Part shown: positions 16,396 to 26,143 of the stretch, piece by piece
How the letters are laid out: the number at the start of each line of letters is the position of its first letter
Position numbering within the stretch: the stretch's first letter is position 1
Assembly: GCF_023757625.1 (NCBI RefSeq)
Contig: NZ_JALGBZ010000005.1
Location: 62,001-126,000 of the forward strand
Reading direction: 5' to 3'
DNA length: 64,000 nucleotides
DNA from: Halomonas sp. S3-1-1
Lineage (GTDB): Bacteria > Pseudomonadota > Gammaproteobacteria > Pseudomonadales > Halomonadaceae
Notes under the pieces: model-generated
Databases searched by the model: none
What the model saw: only the letters and a program-made list of their open reading frames with translations
What the model was told of the DNA's origin: nothing
Made by a program: the position numbers and the translations under genes

Positions 16396-19300
16396 ATGTC
16401 TTACGAATCGAGGCTGAGCATAGTAATTGACAGCCGCAGCGCCCAAGGCTCACTAAAGCGGCTGGAAAGCGATTTAGGAAGAACGCAGGCTGCGGGCGAA
16501 AAAGCTTTCTCGGGGCTTCAGAAAGGAGCAATGGCTTTTGGTGCGGCTTTTGCTGCTATCGGTGCGGGTGCCGCTTTCAAGAGCACGATCAGCACGATCG
16601 TAGACTTCCAGACCGAAGTATCGGGATTGCAGGCAGTGGCTCGCGCCTCGGTTGAGGATCTGGCGCGTCTAGAGCAGCAGGCCCGCCTTCTGGGTGCGAC
16701 AACCGCTTACGGTGCCAACCAAGCCGCGCAAGCGCAAAAGTTTCTCGCTCAGGGCGGTCTGGAAGTTAACGAAATTCTTGGCGCAACGCCTGAAGTAATG
16801 CGCCTTGCTCAAGCGGGTATGCTGGGCTTGGGTGAAGCGGCGGATCTTGCGACAGACGTACTAGAGGCAATGTCTTTACGGATTTCTGACATTGGCCGCA
16901 TAGGTAACGTGCTTGTAGCAACAAGCCAGGCGGCAACAACCGATGTATCTGCGCTGGGCGAAGCTCTTTCGTACTCAGCGGGCCAATCAGCTAACTTCGG
17001 ACTTTCACTCGAAGAAACGGTTGCGGCACTAGGAAGAATCTCTGGCACAGGCGCAAAAGGAAGTCGTGCGGGCACAAGTCTAGTTGCGGTCTTTGCACGA
17101 CTCAGCAATATATCCAGCGAATCTGTGGAAATGCTTAAGAGGCAAGGCATCGCTATCTCAGACTTGGATATTGAAGCTCGCGGCTTCATCCCGGTGCTTG
17201 AGACGCTTGCAGGAGCGAACCTAAGCGCAACAGAAAGCCAAAAACTCTTTGGTGAAACGGCAGCCGCAGGCGCTAATGCCCTGATTAAGGGGCTGCCAGC
17301 TTACCGAGAACAAATAGCAGCTCTTCAAGAGGTTGATGGTCTCGCCCAACAGGCAGCCGAGACCATGACCAACAACCTTGGCGGCGCCTTCAAGGGCTTG
17401 GGTTCTGCTATCGCTGAATCAAACCTGCAGCTCGGTGATTCAGGTTTGACCAAAACGCTGGATGCTATGATCAAGACCGGCACCGGGGTCGTTCAAATCT
17501 TCAACGGTATGGGTGACGAGTGGGCAGCCGGCACCCAAGATGGCGAAAAATTCCTCGCTACAGCTCAATCGCTGGTATCGACGCTTGAGGTGCTAGCCAT
17601 TGTAGGGGGCGCACGTCTTACGACCGCCTTACTGTCCGCCGCCGGGGCGCAAATGCAAGGCGTCACCGCTGCACAAGCGCGCCTTACTGCCGAAGCGTCT
17701 GCGGCGTCCGCAGTGGCTCGCAGGACAGCCGCAGAAGCGCTGGCTGAAAAACGTTTGCTCGGTCGAGCCATGGCTGAAGCGCGGGCGACACAAGGCACGG
17801 CTGCGCATACTGCCGCTTTGAATGCGCTGAACATTCAGCGTCAGCGTTCTATTCAGGCATCCGCAGCCAACACGGTGGCGATCAACGCTGAGGCAGCGGC
17901 CATGAACCGCGCATCCGTAGCCGCCCGAGGCCTCGCTGTGGCAGGTCGAGCGGCGACCAGTGCGCTGACCCTTGTAGGCGGCCCCCTCGGCCTTCTCATC
18001 GGGGCTGGCGGACTGCTCTACGCCTTCCGCGACGAGCTAAACATCACCAGCCAGCGCGTGGGCCTGACCGAAGAACAGGTTATGGACTTCCGCAGCGAGC
18101 TGAGCGGATTAGCCAACGATAGCTTTACCGGCATTCTGAGCGATCTACATGCCGAACTGGACGCAGCGACGCTCAAGGCAGCGCACGCTCGCGAAGAACT
18201 GGCGGCTTTGCGCGCCGAGCGTACCCAGGGTGAAGGCGCTCGGGCCATGTTCCAGACACTGGAGCGCGGCGGGTATGAAGCGGAGCTGAACGGCTTACGC
18301 GCTGTTGAGCAGGCAGAAGGCCGCATTATCCAGATCAATCAGCGGCTCGCCGCCGCCAAGGGCGAAGTAGCCAGCCGCATTGAGCAAAGCGCTAATGCCA
18401 TGGTGGTCTACGGCGAGCGCGTCGAAACGACAGCCGACCAAACGCGCCTTGCGAGCGAGGCCACCAACAAACTGTCTGACGCCACCAAAGCCGCCAACGA
18501 AGCCGAGCGCGAACGCCAGCGCGTGCTCGACGACTCGATCAGCGCCTACGCTGACCTGAACAAGCAGCTATCCCCTGCCGGCGCTGCGATGGCGGACTAC
18601 AACGACACCGTTGCACGTTTGACGGTGGCGTATGAGGCCGGCACCAAGAGTGCACTCGAATACTACGCTGCTATCGGCCAGGCTGCACGGAACTACAACG
18701 AAGCCGTGCGCGCGGCTGATCCGAATATCAAGCGCGTCGAGGATCTGAGCAACCAGTACGACCGAGCCTTCGCTCGTGGTCAGCAGCTCACCAAAGCCAT
18801 CGACGACATCAACGCGGCCTACCGCCGGGGCGACGTGACCGGCGAGCAGTACACCCGCATGATCGGCAACGTGCGCGACGAGATGCAGCAGCTCGCGCTC
18901 GAGGCCGACCCGGCCGCGCAGGAAATGGCCCGGGCGTGGGAAGAGGCATCCAATCGCATCGACGAGACATTTGCCGATGCCTTTGCAGGCGCTTTCGACT
19001 CGTTCGATTCGTTTGCCGATCAGCTTCTTGATGGATTTAAGCGTCTACTCTCTGAGCTGGCCTACCAGGCCACGCTGAAGCCGATTGTGGTCGGATTCAC
19101 CCAGGATATTCAGGGGCTAATGCAGGGCGGGCGCGGCGGTTTCGGTAACACCATCGGCGCGGCCCATGGTGTGTTCAGTGCCGGATCCTCTCTGATGGGC
19201 TCTGGCGCCTCTGCGGGTGGCCTGTACGCCAATGCCGCGACCGGCAGTGCCATTGGCTCGGCGGGAATCATGTCGTCGATCACCGCAGGCGTCAGCGCGG

Positions 19301-22194
19301 CTATGCCGTGGATTGCGGGCGGGCTGGCTATCGACTCTCTGCTCGGCGGTAAAATAACTGGCGCGATCAGCGGATTGTTCGGTAGCGAAACGAAGCCGCG
19401 CCTCAATGTCAGCACCTACGGCAGCGCCGATCAATTCGGCCATGATTCCTACGCCCAAGGCGCGTTCGGCGCCGTCGGATTCAGCCGAGGCACCCGTCGA
19501 AGCGACGAACTGTTCGGCGGTATCGAACAGGAGCGCGAATGGCTGGCCAGCGTCGCAGCTATGGACGACATGCTGGCCAGTGTGGCGCGCTCACCTGAGC
19601 AGCTGGATGCGATGACGCAGGCAGCAAACCACTTCATCGTCACCGCTGGCAACGCGCAATCTGCCACTGACATGCTGTCCAACCGGACGCTGCACATTGC
19701 GGGCGTAATTGATAACCAGTTTGCGGGGTCTCTTCGCGGTTTAGGTCTGAGCGCCGAGGAAGTGACTAGCCGAGTCGTGACAGCGACCGAGGCCATGCGC
19801 CTCGTTGAGTCAGCCAGCGGCCGACTCAATCTGCAATACGACGCCAGCGCGCAGAACGCGCTCAGCCTGGCCGATGCACTCGCGCAATACGCAGGCGGTG
19901 TCGAGAACCTGGCAAACATTCAGCAGGCCTACTACCAGGCAGTATTCAGCGATAACGAGCGCATGCAGCACAGCCTCGAGGACGTGCGAGGTTCATTGAA
20001 TGCGTTGACGAGCGAGAACATCACCAGCGTTGAGCATCTTCGTCGGCTAGTAGAGGCGCAGAACCTGAACAGCGAGGCTGGCCAGCGGCTGGCTTATGAC
20101 CTGATGGCTCTTGCGCCCGCACTCGCTCAGAGCAACGAGGCTGTTAAAGACGCGATTCGTCAGCAGTATCAGTCAGCGCTGGGGCGCGAGGCTGATGCTG
20201 TTGGCCTGGCCTATTGGTTCAGCCAAATAACGAACGGCGCACTATCCCTACGTGGCGCGCTGGACAACATTGCTGCGAGTAGCGACAAAGCGACTGATGC
20301 CGCTAACGGAACTGGCAGCGCTATCGATAATGCCGCCAATATCCTACGTGAGCGCGAGCAGCTGGAGCGTCAGTTGCTGACAGCGCTAGGCGATACAGAA
20401 GAGTTGCGTCGTCGCGAATTAGCTGCGCTGGATCCCAGCAATAGAGCTATTCAGGAGCGACTGTACGCCATTCAAGATGAACGCGATTATCTGGATGGCC
20501 TGCATCGTCAGCAAGAAGAGCGCATCCGCACCATCAATCAAGAGCGCGATGCCATGGCCCGCGCTCGCGAGCAGTGGCAGTCGTTAGGTAATAGCATCCA
20601 AGGGTGGATTGACGGCCTGAATGCTTCGGATGCGGGCCTAGGAACCCCGCGTGAACAGCTCGATGCTGCCGATTCTGCTTTCTGGGCGCAGTACGAAAAG
20701 GCGCTGGGCGGCGACCGCAATGCCCAGCAGTCGATCACGCAGTACGCTGACCGCTATGCCGAAAATCTGCGCGAAATGTACGCTAGCGGCACTGGCGCTG
20801 TTAATGGGATTGATGAGATTCGCGATGCGCTATTGCGCTTGCCCGAGCAGCTGACGCCGGAAGATTTTCTGGCCGATGAGTTCCGCAAAGCAATTGATGA
20901 GCAAACCGAGCGGTTAACCAACATTCTCGATCTGAATAGCGATGGCGTTGTATCAGCGATTGAACGCTCTACAACAGCGGAGTGGAGCGCTACTGATCGT
21001 TTAAACAGCGTCATTCATCAGGAAATGCGCCGTCTTGGTACTACGGTTCTGACTGAAAGCCAAGTGCGTGCTGCTCTGCGGCCGCATGCGACTGACGCTG
21101 AAATCAATCGTCTCATTGCCAGGGTTGACCGCAATGGCGATGGCCTCATAAGTCGCCAGGAGCTGACCAATGCACGGCTTGATGCGCTCGGCGGCGGTAT
21201 CGCCAAATCGCTTCTGCCGCTATTCAGTGAGATTGACCTTGATGCCAGCGGACTCATTGATTACGGCGAATTCAGCCGGGCATTTGATGGGATGGCCACC
21301 GATGAAACGCTGAGCCAAATATTCGGCTTGATTGATGCTAACGGCGATGGGCAGCTGAGCTATCTGGAGGCTATCGCGTCGAGCAGCAGCACGCTCGTTC
21401 AGCTCTGGGCTAAGCAGCAACCTGCTAGCAGTCAAAGCGCAATTTCTGACATCACCAAGATGTATGAAAGGGCGCTCGGTCGCGCTCCTGATCTTCCTGG
21501 GCTGCAATACTGGATCAATCAGTGGTCGTCTGGCGCATCGCTCAGCACGATTGAGCAGTCAATTCAGCAGCACGTAGGCAGGGACCCCGGCGGTAAAAAT
21601 AGTGGCTCCAGCAGCTCTGGCGGAAAAAAGCCTCGCCCGTTCTGGGATCGCGTGGCCGATGCGTCGATGAGCAAGACCAATCGGGAATGGATGGAGCATT
21701 TTAAAGCCGACAACCGCATCGCGGAGGCTGAGCGTCTTATCAGGGATGCAGGAATCAAGATTCCAGCATACGCCACAGGCGCGTGGGACCTGCCTGGAGA
21801 TCATCTAGCCCAAGTGCACCAAGGCGAGTTCATCGCCCCGAGCGCCGGAGGTATTGCTGACGAGTTCCGTGCATATGCATCGGGCAACTATCACGCCGAG
21901 CTGATGGGTGAAATGGGCGCCTTGCGCGCCGATGTAGCCCCGGCGCTTCATGCATTTCCTTTGCTCAATTTCAGCGATGTCACGCAGGTGATGCGCGACA
22001 TGCAGCGCACGATTGAGCGACAGGGCCAGCAGCTAGCGAGACTGCTGGGCGAAGGTAACCAGAACACCCGGGACACTGCCAACGCTACAGCAAAAGCAGC
22101 TCAAGAAGCGCGTCGCCAGCGCGACGCTCAGCTACGCGAAACCGAGAATCAGAGCCGTACCATGCGGCTGCAGAAAAGAGGAGCTTTGGCATGA
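16396..22194 (+). CDS. Tail tape measure protein with EF-hand and DUF4214-like segments
   Basis: The 1932-residue protein sets tail length and is ejected with DNA. Residues about 60-330 match the TP901-type tape measure core (FQTEVSGLQAVARASVEDLA). A hydrophobic segment lies near 510-545 (TLVGGPLGLLIGAGGLLYAF). Coiled coils follow. A DUF4214-like segment is at about residue 1255 (SALGREADAVGLAYWF). Residues 1512-1646 form a 135-residue module with three EF-hand-like loops (DLNSDGVVSAIE, DRNGDGLISRQE, DLDASGLIDYGE) followed by a fourth (DANGDGQLSYLE). A second DUF4214-like copy is near 1690. The C-terminal half is homologous to the tape measure of the second element. Confidence 0.93.
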   Translation: MSYESRLSIVIDSRSAQGSLKRLESDLGRTQAAGEKAFSGLQKGAMAFGAAFAAIGAGAAFKSTISTIVDFQTEVSGLQAVARASVEDLARLEQQARLLGATTAYGANQAAQAQKFLAQGGLEVNEILGATPEVMRLAQAGMLGLGEAADLATDVLEAMSLRISDIGRIGNVLVATSQAATTDVSALGEALSYSAGQSANFGLSLEETVAALGRISGTGAKGSRAGTSLVAVFARLSNISSESVEMLKRQGIAISDLDIEARGFIPVLETLAGANLSATESQKLFGETAAAGANALIKGLPAYREQIAALQEVDGLAQQAAETMTNNLGGAFKGLGSAIAESNLQLGDSGLTKTLDAMIKTGTGVVQIFNGMGDEWAAGTQDGEKFLATAQSLVSTLEVLAIVGGARLTTALLSAAGAQMQGVTAAQARLTAEASAASAVARRTAAEALAEKRLLGRAMAEARATQGTAAHTAALNALNIQRQRSIQASAANTVAINAEAAAMNRASVAARGLAVAGRAATSALTLVGGPLGLLIGAGGLLYAFRDELNITSQRVGLTEEQVMDFRSELSGLANDSFTGILSDLHAELDAATLKAAHAREELAALRAERTQGEGARAMFQTLERGGYEAELNGLRAVEQAEGRIIQINQRLAAAKGEVASRIEQSANAMVVYGERVETTADQTRLASEATNKLSDATKAANEAERERQRVLDDSISAYADLNKQLSPAGAAMADYNDTVARLTVAYEAGTKSALEYYAAIGQAARNYNEAVRAADPNIKRVEDLSNQYDRAFARGQQLTKAIDDINAAYRRGDVTGEQYTRMIGNVRDEMQQLALEADPAAQEMARAWEEASNRIDETFADAFAGAFDSFDSFADQLLDGFKRLLSELAYQATLKPIVVGFTQDIQGLMQGGRGGFGNTIGAAHGVFSAGSSLMGSGASAGGLYANAATGSAIGSAGIMSSITAGVSAAMPWIAGGLAIDSLLGGKITGAISGLFGSETKPRLNVSTYGSADQFGHDSYAQGAFGAVGFSRGTRRSDELFGGIEQEREWLASVAAMDDMLASVARSPEQLDAMTQAANHFIVTAGNAQSATDMLSNRTLHIAGVIDNQFAGSLRGLGLSAEEVTSRVVTATEAMRLVESASGRLNLQYDASAQNALSLADALAQYAGGVENLANIQQAYYQAVFSDNERMQHSLEDVRGSLNALTSENITSVEHLRRLVEAQNLNSEAGQRLAYDLMALAPALAQSNEAVKDAIRQQYQSALGREADAVGLAYWFSQITNGALSLRGALDNIAASSDKATDAANGTGSAIDNAANILREREQLERQLLTALGDTEELRRRELAALDPSNRAIQERLYAIQDERDYLDGLHRQQEERIRTINQERDAMARAREQWQSLGNSIQGWIDGLNASDAGLGTPREQLDAADSAFWAQYEKALGGDRNAQQSITQYADRYAENLREMYASGTGAVNGIDEIRDALLRLPEQLTPEDFLADEFRKAIDEQTERLTNILDLNSDGVVSAIERSTTAEWSATDRLNSVIHQEMRRLGTTVLTESQVRAALRPHATDAEINRLIARVDRNGDGLISRQELTNARLDALGGGIAKSLLPLFSEIDLDASGLIDYGEFSRAFDGMATDETLSQIFGLIDANGDGQLSYLEAIASSSSTLVQLWAKQQPASSQSAISDITKMYERALGRAPDLPGLQYWINQWSSGASLSTIEQSIQQHVGRDPGGKNSGSSSSGGKKPRPFWDRVADASMSKTNREWMEHFKADNRIAEAERLIRDAGIKIPAYATGAWDLPGDHLAQVHQGEFIAPSAGGIADEFRAYASGNYHAELMGEMGALRADVAPALHAFPLLNFSDVTQVMRDMQRTIERQGQQLARLLGEGNQNTRDTANATAKAAQEARRQRDAQLRETENQSRTMRLQKRGALA
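20929..21375 (+). other. EF-hand module (single copy) in tape measure 1
   Basis: The module is exactly 135 codons (20929-21333) and is followed by a closing EF-hand loop from 21334. Each loop keeps Asp at position 1, Asn/Asp at 3, Gly at 6 and Glu at 12, the usual calcium ligand pattern. Its first half is closest to module 1 of the second tape measure, and its end (GLIDYGEFSRAFDGMATDE) is closest to module 2. Confidence 0.8.
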
Positions 22195-23546
22195 CGACAG
22201 CTGAATACGATCTTTGGCTGTCGGACCTCGACGCCCCGCGAGTACTGCTCGCGGAGCTCGACCATTCTGGCGGCACGCAGTACGTGGCCACGGCGCCTTT
22301 TATCTCAAAACCCACCGACAGCGACCCTAATCGAATCTATGACGACTGTCTCGACGCGGCGATAGACATATCAACGCGGATAGATGGCCTGATCGGATTT
22401 GGTGAGGTTGCCATGGTCGATGATGGCTCACTCACGGACTGGATACCGCTACGCTGGCAGGGTCACCCGATACGTCTGTATCTGGGCGGCCCGGACTGGC
22501 CGCGTGATGATTTCCGCCTGCTCGCCCAGGGTGTGAACGGTGGCATCATCACCGCTCGTCAGGGTGAGCTACGGTTTGCGATGAACGACCAATCGGCTCG
22601 GCTGGATGAGCCTATAGACACCGGGCAGTTACCCAACGATGGTGGCCCTGTACCGCTCGCGCTCGGCAGCATCTACAACGCCCCGGCGTATCTGCTGCAA
22701 CCTGATCCGTATGAGTGGAAAGCATCTTTTTTGCCGGTCACGTCGCTGCGCCCAAAATCCAATGGCAACGCCAGCGTGTCGTACACGGCAAACCTGCAAA
22801 ACGGCTCGTTCGTACTCGGCGCAGGGCTCGATAACGCAACGCTGACAGTCGACATCGAAGAGCAGACGAACACCCCTGCTCGCGTCGCTCAGTGGGTTGC
22901 TATGCAGTACGGCATCACGGTCGGGCAGATCGAAATGCCCGGCTACCGCGTGGGACTCTACTACAACAGCGAGGTGTCAGGCCGGCAGATCCTTGATGAT
23001 CTTTGCGATGGCATGGGTGCCTACTGGTTCCTGGATGCTACCGGCCGGCTGATTGTCCGGCAGCACAAAGCTCCCGGGTCAGCCACGCTCACGATGGTGG
23101 GTGACGATATCGTCGATGCCGCTATCCAGCTCTCCAGCACTGAGCAGCCATGGCAATCGCTCACACTGCGCTGGCGGCGCAACTATCAGACGCTGAGCAA
23201 CGTGGCGGGCGTGGTCAGCGCTGACGAACGCGCTCGGCTGACGCGCGAATGGAGTGAGCATAAGGCATCTCAATCGGTCAGTGGATACCCTTTAGTCGAA
23301 AAAGTATCTCGGGACACATGTATACAGCGTCAATCAGATATTGTGACCGAGACAAACCGACTGCTTGGTTTACACAGTGTCCGCCGCGACACGTACAGCA
23401 TCGAGGCGTTTACACCGCCCGTTGACGTTGGCATGACGCTCGCCATCGACATGCCCCCGCTAAACGCCCGCGCGTGCCGACTAATCGCTGTCTCCCGCTC
23501 CCCCACCCGGCGCGGCGGCTCAACCAATCTGGAGGTCTGGCTATGA
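22191..23546 (+). CDS. Tail-tip / baseplate hub-like protein
   Basis: The 451-residue protein follows the tape measure with a 4-bp overlap and has a clear homologue at 58855-60210. Conserved blocks include DISTRIDGLIGFGEV, WQGHPIRLYLGG, RLDEPIDTGQLP and VPLALGSIYNAP, and a central GYRVGLYYNSEVSGRQILD. Position right after the tape measure fits distal-tail or hub proteins. I cannot name the family with certainty. Confidence 0.7.
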   Translation: MTTAEYDLWLSDLDAPRVLLAELDHSGGTQYVATAPFISKPTDSDPNRIYDDCLDAAIDISTRIDGLIGFGEVAMVDDGSLTDWIPLRWQGHPIRLYLGGPDWPRDDFRLLAQGVNGGIITARQGELRFAMNDQSARLDEPIDTGQLPNDGGPVPLALGSIYNAPAYLLQPDPYEWKASFLPVTSLRPKSNGNASVSYTANLQNGSFVLGAGLDNATLTVDIEEQTNTPARVAQWVAMQYGITVGQIEMPGYRVGLYYNSEVSGRQILDDLCDGMGAYWFLDATGRLIVRQHKAPGSATLTMVGDDIVDAAIQLSSTEQPWQSLTLRWRRNYQTLSNVAGVVSADERARLTREWSEHKASQSVSGYPLVEKVSRDTCIQRQSDIVTETNRLLGLHSVRRDTYSIEAFTPPVDVGMTLAIDMPPLNARACRLIAVSRSPTRRGGSTNLEVWL

Positions 23547-24364
23547 GCCAAAACCTGCGCATCATATTCGATAATGTGCATGATCGAGCTGCGCTAACAG
23601 CAACGAGCGCCGCGTTGCCGGCGGCATACACCCAGCGGTCGGGGCGTAGCTACGTGTGGCGTTCCGCCAATCTCAACCAGCAGGTCATTACCGCAACGCT
23701 GATGCCTGCGACCTACCTCAATTCGCTGGTCATCTATCAACACAACCTGAGCGTTGCGGCCCGAGTCAGGTTTGAGGGGCTTTTGGGCGGCTCAGTCGTG
23801 GCTGATACCGGGTTTCGCTTGCCATCCGAGATCAAACCGCTGGGCGAGTGGGTCGTCGGTGTCGACCCTTGGGGCACGAGCAATCTAGCGATGCTACCCG
23901 TTCGCCAATTCGTTATCTGGCTGCCGGAAATCACGCTCTGCGACAGCTACCGTATCACGATTCAGGATCCGCAAAATCCGGACGGCTATATGCAGATTGG
24001 GCGCATTTTCGCGGGCCAGTATTACTCCCCCGAGAACAATGCGACCTATGGGCTTGGTTTCGAGCTTGAAGAATTCGTCGAGCAAGTGCGAACAGCAGGT
24101 AAATCACTTCGCTCGGTCGGCGAAGGCTCGGCCCGCGTCATTTCGTTTGACCTCGACATGCTGAAAAAAACCGGCATGGAGGATCTAGCACTCAACTTAA
24201 TGACAAACAGCAAGCGAAAAGAGGTGTACGTCAATATGTGCCCCGAACAGGGCGGCGTTACCGAAGCGATTTACGCCTTTGTCGCCAAACGACGCTCTAA
24301 CTTTTCGCAAACAAACAACTACTTCAACAACTGGGCAAACTCTCACGTATTCGAGGAGGCATGA
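23543..24364 (+). CDS. Tail-tip protein
   Basis: The start at 23543 overlaps the upstream stop (ATGA); an earlier in-frame ATG at 23474 is rejected because the homologue at 58037-58858 starts at the equivalent place. The 273-residue protein has SLVIYQHNLSVAARVRFEG, GVDPWGTSNLAML and DGYMQIGRIFAGQYYSP, all shared with the homologue. The fixed order tape measure, 451-residue protein, this protein is kept in both elements. Its exact role in the tip is unknown. Confidence 0.72.
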   Translation: MSQNLRIIFDNVHDRAALTATSAALPAAYTQRSGRSYVWRSANLNQQVITATLMPATYLNSLVIYQHNLSVAARVRFEGLLGGSVVADTGFRLPSEIKPLGEWVVGVDPWGTSNLAMLPVRQFVIWLPEITLCDSYRITIQDPQNPDGYMQIGRIFAGQYYSPENNATYGLGFELEEFVEQVRTAGKSLRSVGEGSARVISFDLDMLKKTGMEDLALNLMTNSKRKEVYVNMCPEQGGVTEAIYAFVAKRRSNFSQTNNYFNNWANSHVFEEA

Positions 24365-25296
24365 TGGCCACGCTTATTAATCCGGTTCCTGATTTTCGGC
24401 AGTACAATTTCCAAGTTGGCGACACTACGGAAGTAGTCACAAAACAGAACGGCCAGAATTCCGCGCTTGAAAAACTAGGCCGCGATATTAACACCACGGT
24501 CGATAGCATTAATAAGGACGTTCAAGACATAGATAGTTATCGCCAAGGCATAGACCCGGCGAATATTGTTCATGCGCCAGGGAGCGGGTTGGCGAATGAG
24601 GCTGGTGAGGCATATAGCCGAGGCGTTGTTGGTGGTAGTGGCGACCTGATGGCGGGGGGGGCATACGGGCTTGGCGGCAGCGGTATATTGCTAGAAAATT
24701 TTAACTCACCGGCTGAAAAGAGCTATTTTTATGCAGGAGCTGGGTTGTCTAGCAGCAATGAGCCAACACCATTGGCCCCATTTTGGCCCGGAGTTGTTGT
24801 GCACAGGGCGTCATCAAACAAATCCTCAATACTAGCTCTTTCAAATGACGGAATGACTCTCAGAACAATGGAGGGATTAACTGTATATCCTGATCAGCGG
24901 ATGTACAGTAATAGAAATATCCTGGGTACAGTTTCTCAGTCATCGGGATTACCTACGGGTGCGATAATTGAGCGAGGTAGTAATAGCGATGGCGATTACA
25001 CAAAATATGCAGACGGGACGCTAGTTTGCAGACTTTCCTCCTCAGCTGGTAGAACTATAGACGCCACTATTCAGGTGGATGGGAACACCTACAGGTCAAA
25101 CTCTGCAACAGCATGGAATTACCCGCTACCATTTTTCAGTGAGCCGGTTTGTCATGTTCAAATAAGGCTTGACTTAGATATATTGGGGGTTGCAAAAGCC
25201 CCTAACAATAGTAGCTGTATTATTGGTGCAATTAGTTTTAGCGGGAAAAAGACGGGGCAAACGTACAGCGCTATCGCTTTCGGTTACTGGTATTGA
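24361..25296 (+). CDS. Putative tail fibre / receptor-binding protein
   Basis: The first about 60 residues (FQVGDTTEVVTKQNGQNSAL, then DINTTVDSINKDVQDIDSYR) look like an attachment region plus short coiled coil. The rest is Gly/Ser-rich and beta-like. The gene becomes AT-rich after about position 24660, unlike the tail genes before it, as often happens with exchanged receptor-binding domains. It has no counterpart in the second element, which carries a different fibre here. Confidence 0.65.
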   Translation: MMATLINPVPDFRQYNFQVGDTTEVVTKQNGQNSALEKLGRDINTTVDSINKDVQDIDSYRQGIDPANIVHAPGSGLANEAGEAYSRGVVGGSGDLMAGGAYGLGGSGILLENFNSPAEKSYFYAGAGLSSSNEPTPLAPFWPGVVVHRASSNKSSILALSNDGMTLRTMEGLTVYPDQRMYSNRNILGTVSQSSGLPTGAIIERGSNSDGDYTKYADGTLVCRLSSSAGRTIDATIQVDGNTYRSNSATAWNYPLPFFSEPVCHVQIRLDLDILGVAKAPNNSSCIIGAISFSGKKTGQTYSAIAFGYWY

Positions 25297-25306
25297 GGAT
25301 ATACAA

Positions 25307-25714
25307 ATGAAGATCAAGTTTTTAGCAAAAGGCCTTACTCCGGTTTCCTACAACATCAACGGAAGCTTAATAAATGGCGTTGACACTTCTTTGTTTACAG
25401 AGGGTTCCGTATTTGTAGGCAATGAAGATACTTATATCGCGGGCATTTACGGGATGCTCTGGGAAAACGGCGTCTTGCACGTAATACTAGGGCAGATGAC
25501 TAAGGGATATCAGATACCTGGGTGCTGTTCGGACTGGTGGGAAGGTGATTGGATTGACGCTTCTGATTATGACCCTGAGCAGTGTTATGTTGTTGCAACT
25601 GATCCTGAGGTGTCAGCTATGCTGTCTGCTGGCGATGCTGAATATTGGCGAGATCCGGCAGATGGACGATGGACGGTTCGGTTAGTTGATAAAGGAGACA
25701 ATAGCAATGGCTGA
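25307..25714 (+). CDS. Hypothetical protein downstream of the fibre gene
   Basis: The ATG at 25307, with GAGG a few bases upstream, is preferred over an earlier in-frame start inside the fibre gene. The 135-residue acidic protein (KGLTPVSYNINGSLINGVDT; DPEVSAMLSAGDAEYWRDP) could be a fibre-assembly factor by position, but no family is recognised. It overlaps the next gene by 8 bp. Confidence 0.55.
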   Translation: MKIKFLAKGLTPVSYNINGSLINGVDTSLFTEGSVFVGNEDTYIAGIYGMLWENGVLHVILGQMTKGYQIPGCCSDWWEGDWIDASDYDPEQCYVVATDPEVSAMLSAGDAEYWRDPADGRWTVRLVDKGDNSNG

Positions 25715-26087
25715 CTGGATGGTAAGCCCTGGTGAGGCGGCTGAGTCAAATAAGACAAAGCTCTATCAAGATCTCGAGTCTCGCAGGAAATTCGCCGAAT
25801 TGGAGGGCGTCGTGATCAATGGCGTACCGTTTTTTGGTGATCCAGCAAATCGGGCAGCGCTGCTTGAGTCGGTACAATTCGCCCGCGAGGAGGGCCGGGA
25901 GGCGTTCGAGAAGTGGAAGGACTCAGCCGGGAAATTCCACCGCGACTACCCTTTATCATGCGTTGAAAACGGGCTGCGCGTAATTGGTGACAGGCGCGGC
26001 AAGCTGATTGCGCGGGAGGCGGAATACGCCGCGCAGATTGAATCAGGCGAGCTAACGAGCGTCGAGGGATTGGACTGGAGCGTTTAG
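25707..26087 (+). CDS. DUF4376-like protein
   Basis: The 126-residue protein matches the DUF4376 pattern found at the end of phage tail clusters: LESRRKFAELEGVVINGVPF near residue 21 followed by a helical segment with EAFEKWKDSAGKFH. The ATG at 25707 has AAGGAG about 10 bp upstream. Such proteins are linked to tail fibres, possibly as attachment or assembly factors. It is the last gene before a terminator. Confidence 0.68.
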   Translation: MADWMVSPGEAAESNKTKLYQDLESRRKFAELEGVVINGVPFFGDPANRAALLESVQFAREEGREAFEKWKDSAGKFHRDYPLSCVENGLRVIGDRRGKLIAREAEYAAQIESGELTSVEGLDWSV

Positions 26088-26121
26088 CCTCGCTGCTCGC
26101 TACTCGCTGCTCGCCGCCGAC

Positions 26122-26143
26122 GCCGCCTAGAGCGGTTTTTTTG
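26122..26143 (+). terminator. Terminator at the end of the late tail operon
   Basis: A short CCGC / GCGG stem is followed by eight T and TGTGCCC. The same element (GAGCGG, T-run, TGTGCCC) ends the tail operon of the second element in the mirrored position, so it is conserved between the two. Confidence 0.65.
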
